A stretch of 64,000 nucleotides of DNA from Sycobia sp. Sy_11 (Eukaryota; Arthropoda; Insecta; Hymenoptera; Epichrysomallidae): NCBI GenBank assembly GCA_018907035.1, contig JACCIC010000022.1, forward strand, positions 2,649,501-2,713,500. Direction: 5' to 3'. Shown piece by piece: positions 60,538 through 64,000 of the stretch. The translations under genes and the position numbers were made by a program. The notes beneath the pieces are model-generated. The model saw nothing but the letters and a program-made list of their open reading frames with translations, was not told where the DNA came from and did not search any database. Position 1 is the first letter of the stretch. Each line of letters opens with the position of its first letter.

Positions 60538-63015
60538 GTATAATTGTCTCGCATTGTTTTCCGACAGCTCGGGCTAATGATACATATTTATGAAGGAATC
60601 TAACGTACTTTAAACTTCGTTCTCGCTGGAAAATGTCCATTAAATTAAATTAAATTAAATGCCCCCTTAAAATTAATTACCGCTGTTAATTTATTTACAT
60701 TTCAGGTCTCTCGCTCATGCGCTTTAATGCTCTTAAAAATTTTAATTTTATCTCGTAATGACTCGTGAATCTATCATATGTTGCGTTGTACACATACCGC
60801 TAGAAAAAAAACCAATATCATAAACTCGAGAAAAAATATACCCTGCTTTTTCTTCAAATTTAATTATCAAACTTTTTCCATCATAACTTTTTGTCGCGTT
60901 CGCGTACGAAATACAGAGTTTTTTCTGCGCATTCTATGGAAACACATGTATTTATCAATTTCATTTCAGAGTTCTACATTATTGATTTAGTTTATTGAGT
61001 TAATTTAGTTTAAGCATATCGGTCTCTTAAATTTTGTCTTTTGTAATATTTTTACCAATCAGTCATTTGCATACGGTAAAGCAAGCAATTGTAAAATTGT
61101 ATATGTGATGTATTATTCTCTTATACGAGTATAAGATAGTATAAAGTATAAGTAAATTGTATAGTAACATGTATAAGACAGTGTAAAGTAGATTTATATT
61201 ATAATTAGTTTTTTGTTTTATTAAAGAAAAAAATATGGTGGTAATGCTCACCTAATAATTAACTTTAGTGTGTCAACATATGTACTAATAGTACATATAG
61301 GTCTGGTCTTATAACTTAACTACTTTTTGGTGCGTTTATACACTCCAGTAATGCCGTTTAATTAACTTTCTGAGCATTATTCTAAATCTACATTTACGAA
61401 ACAGTGACTTGGTTTTTCGCTTCATTTTTTTTAAAATAATCTGAAAGTACGTTGGACTTTTTTCTCTATATATGGATAGACATTGGCATAATGTAAAGGA
61501 CTTTTTGAACGTTGGAATTACTTATTCGGTTGAGAATTTTTTCTTTAAAAAAATCAAAATATATGTGAATTAATTACGGCTAATATCACGAGTTTAACAT
61601 AATCATGAAAAATGTTCTCATTAAAAAATTATTTGCATACGCGCGTGATTACCAGTGCAATAAACGCCACTGGGGCCGATTAAAAGCGGCGACGAGATTT
61701 ACTCGAGGCGCAACAAATTATGCTTATATTTCAAGTCAGCTATTTACTTTATTGCAATATTCAGCTCGAGCGGAAGATTCATTCTAAGTTCAAGTAACTT
61801 TTTTAATTAAGCAAGAAACAAAGATGATAATGAAGAAATTGTTCGTGACTGATTGGAGAATAAAAACAAATTAGTATAAGAATATAGTCGCTTATCTTTG
61901 TATTTTAGTCGGCTCAATCTATAGAAATCTATAGAAAAGTAATCAGAAATTTACTCGAAAGCTCTTAATTACTTTACAAAATGATTAAACTTTGACAGTA
62001 TCATTCTTTTCGTTCGCCTTACCAAACGGGGTGTTATATATTATTTCACCTTTTTACAAATGGAATCGAAATACATTTTATCTCCCTTATCGTCAAAATT
62101 ACACTGATAAAAATTCTCTAACAAATTATGGGAAACTTGCGATATAAAGAAAAAAAATATTATTAAATTAATATTTCAGTAGTTGTGCAAGAAGCATGAT
62201 GCTACGAAAGTGTAAATTCCTCCTCCTGTCTCATATTTGCTATTGAAAAAACTGTATCAATTATAGTTCTAGATTATTAATTTTATACATATTATTTGCT
62301 TCATTCAAAGCAATGAAAAAATATAAATGTAATCAATGCGGTAATTCGATTGTTTTGCTCAAAAGATAACAGTGCAATCAGTACCTTATAGACAAGTATA
62401 AGAAATAGTATTTTTCGTTCAAGCTGATTTGCACGATACTATAAATTGTATATCTATATAACGTAGTTTTCAAACATTGATATTCTATCGAATTAATACT
62501 TGAAATATCCAATCAATGATTCGGCACTATTTCGCAACTACACATCTTTTTAAGTGTTATACAGAGCGAATCAAAGTATGGAAATCGATGATAACTTCTA
62601 GGATCGTTGGTGTAAAAAAATAGAAAATGTCATTTCAAGATCAACTTTATATTTTTAAATATATATTCCTATTTGTTCTTCTGAAATTAAACACTTGCAC
62701 GAAAACGCAAAACTGTCCGATATTTTCAATTCTGGCGAAAAAATCGGGATTTGTGTTTAAAAAATAAAACTGACCTTTAAGTGAGAGTAAAATGAACTTT
62801 TTACGTAAATTCCAAGGTCAGTATGTGATGCCTCGTCATATTTAGGATGGCACTATTGTTCTTTTGATTTTCTTTTCTTTAATAACATTCCATTGTTTCC
62901 ATATTTTTGCCTCGCCCCATAAAACGCACACGCCTGCATTGGATTCCATGCATTCTATCGTCTTGCATAGCTAGGAAAAACATAATTAGAACGTCAAAAT
63001 ATTGAGACCCCTATA

Positions 63016-63067
<52 letters not shown>

Positions 63068-63193
63068 AATGAGAAATTCCAACAGTATACGGTATAATGA
63101 GCATATGCCAATATGTTGAAGAGACTCTATATGTGCGCTTGTGCGTGTACGTGTAAGGGAGCCGTTAATCAGTCGCGCAATAAATGACCGTAG
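60538..63193 (+). other. TTLL5 intron between exons at 60.5 and 63.2 kb
   Basis: 2656-nt phase-1 intron with a gtataa donor and a weak acceptor (aataaatgaccgtag) lacking a pyrimidine tract. It contains an aaatt pentamer run (about 60640-60660) and (TA)n at 63019-63065. No other coding sequence was recognised. Confidence 0.8.
63019..63065. repeat. (AT)n microsatellite in TTLL5 intron
   Basis: 47-base AT run, 128 bases before the weak acceptor of the last visible exon. Confidence 0.95.
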
Positions 63194-63420
63194 AGCTCTT
63201 CGGCTTCGACATCCTGATCGACGACACTCTGAAGCCTTGGCTGCTGGAGGTCAACCTGATGCCCTCGCTCGGCTGCGACTCGCCGCTGGACGTCAGGCTC
63301 AAGTCCGCCCTCATAGCGGACCTGCTCACCCTCGTCGGCGTGCCGGCCGTCGATCCCATTCTCCGGCCGAAGAATTCGCATCCCCATAAATCCGTCAATC
63401 CCGCCAAGCGCATGACCAGT
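63194..63420 (+). CDS. TTLL5: TTLL5 exon with metal-binding Glu and Asn, last in window
   Basis: 227 nt. Its first two bases complete Glu 260. It reads [40 protein letters not shown], then [10 protein letters not shown] and a basic, Pro-rich tail. It ends ACCAGT|gtgagt in phase 0 (residues 260-335). FDILIDD supplies the metal-coordinating Asp, and [10 protein letters not shown] the Glu and Asn that complete the Mg-ATP site. The visible exons thus hold the main ATP-grasp residues. In TTLL5 the next segment is the cationic microtubule-binding domain and a long C-terminal tail, which must lie beyond 64000. A frame continuing past 63420 is intron read-through. Confidence 0.95.
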
Positions 63421-63789
63421 GTGAGTATTGAGCCAGAAGCCGTCCCCGTATCTGTGTCTGTGCGCGTCCGTGTCTATGCCTGTGTCTGTCTGCGCGTGTG
63501 TGCATTGCGCCTCCAATCCTCTTAGCTATAAAAGGCGCGCGCGCAATTTAACAGTATATACGCAGCGAGCGAGACGATCGGCGAGGGGTTTGCAAGGGGA
63601 GGGGGCGTGAATCACGGATGATTCACGGCGCCTTTTTACCTTTAGTTTTGTACTTTATGCTATGCACCGGCGTTATGTTTTAATGGACTCGCTTGGTTGT
63701 CGCTGTGATGAGAATTATTCGGTTCTGTCGGGAATATGGGTCAAGCGTATATACGCGAATGTTTATACATCAAGTATTTGCACACAAAT

Positions 63790-63828
<39 letters not shown>

Positions 63829-64000
63829 CAAATACTTGAATATTTTTCATTTATTATAAGATTTGAGACAGGCGCGACCTTTCGAATAAAATCTCGACTG
63901 ATTTACCGTCCAATTAATTAGTTTTATGCATATGAAAAAAAAAAACAACAACACAACGAATTCCATATTTTCTGCCGCGTTGTCCATGCACTATGATTCA
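63421..64000 (+). other. Start of the next TTLL5 intron, runs off the window
   Basis: Begins gtgagt. Contains (AC)n at 63790-63826. No exon was recognised before the edge. Confidence 0.7.
63790..63826. repeat. (AC)n microsatellite
   Basis: About 18 AC units. The HTHT open frames here are artefacts. Confidence 0.95.

Noticed and set aside
1..64000. CRISPR array, operon or prokaryotic insertion
   Set aside because: No regularly spaced repeats with unique spacers, and no dense codirectional genes. The DNA is eukaryotic with introns.

Overview
The window looks like nuclear DNA from an insect, plausibly a hymenopteran, but the species cannot be fixed from the sequence. It is AT-rich. It carries dozens of (TA)n, (CT/GA)n and (CA/GT)n microsatellites, plus patches rich in CpG and in alternating CG/CA runs. 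Introns have GT-AG ends. There are no operons, no ribosome-binding sites and no CRISPR arrays. Most long open frames are only microsatellites read as protein (runs of SLSL, YIYI, YVCM or RERE) and are not genes.

One gene is certain: the central part of a tubulin polyglutamylase, TTLL5, on the + strand. Five coding exons at 55492-55598, 56758-56971, 59086-59342, 60338-60537 and 63194-63420 join in frame to exactly 1005 nt (335 codons). They cover most of the TTL catalytic core, from the 'FNLLWMGNHPKP' block to '[20 protein letters not shown]'. Every boundary is a GT-AG junction with matching phase. The gene runs off the right edge. Its N-terminus is not securely found. A TATA-bearing CpG-rich region at about 51.0-51.8 kb and an ORF behind a 3' splice site at 53.83 kb are the best upstream candidates. 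The conserved block that normally lies just before 'VSINEQSFNLLW' was not seen.

The remaining ~54 kb to the left has no recognisable protein-coding gene. It holds decayed transposable elements and structured repeats. These are a broken non-LTR reverse transcriptase (about 26.58-27.29 kb), a probable endonuclease fragment of a similar retroelement (about 34.81-35.41 kb), a ~450-bp fold-back element with a hammerhead-ribozyme-like loop (17.02-17.47 kb) and a second ~220-bp fold-back hairpin (39.83-40.05 kb). CpG-rich islands at about 14.7-16.6, 40.35-40.9, 42.7-43.1, 45.23-45.54 and 51.0-51.8 kb could be promoters or 5' untranslated exons, but only the last lies close to a gene.

Within TTLL5, microsatellites sit at functionally sensitive places. 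A (TG)n run takes the place of a pyrimidine tract before one exon, a (CT)n run forms the pyrimidine tract before another, and self-complementary (TA)n runs lie in most introns. Splicing of this gene may therefore depend on repeat length.
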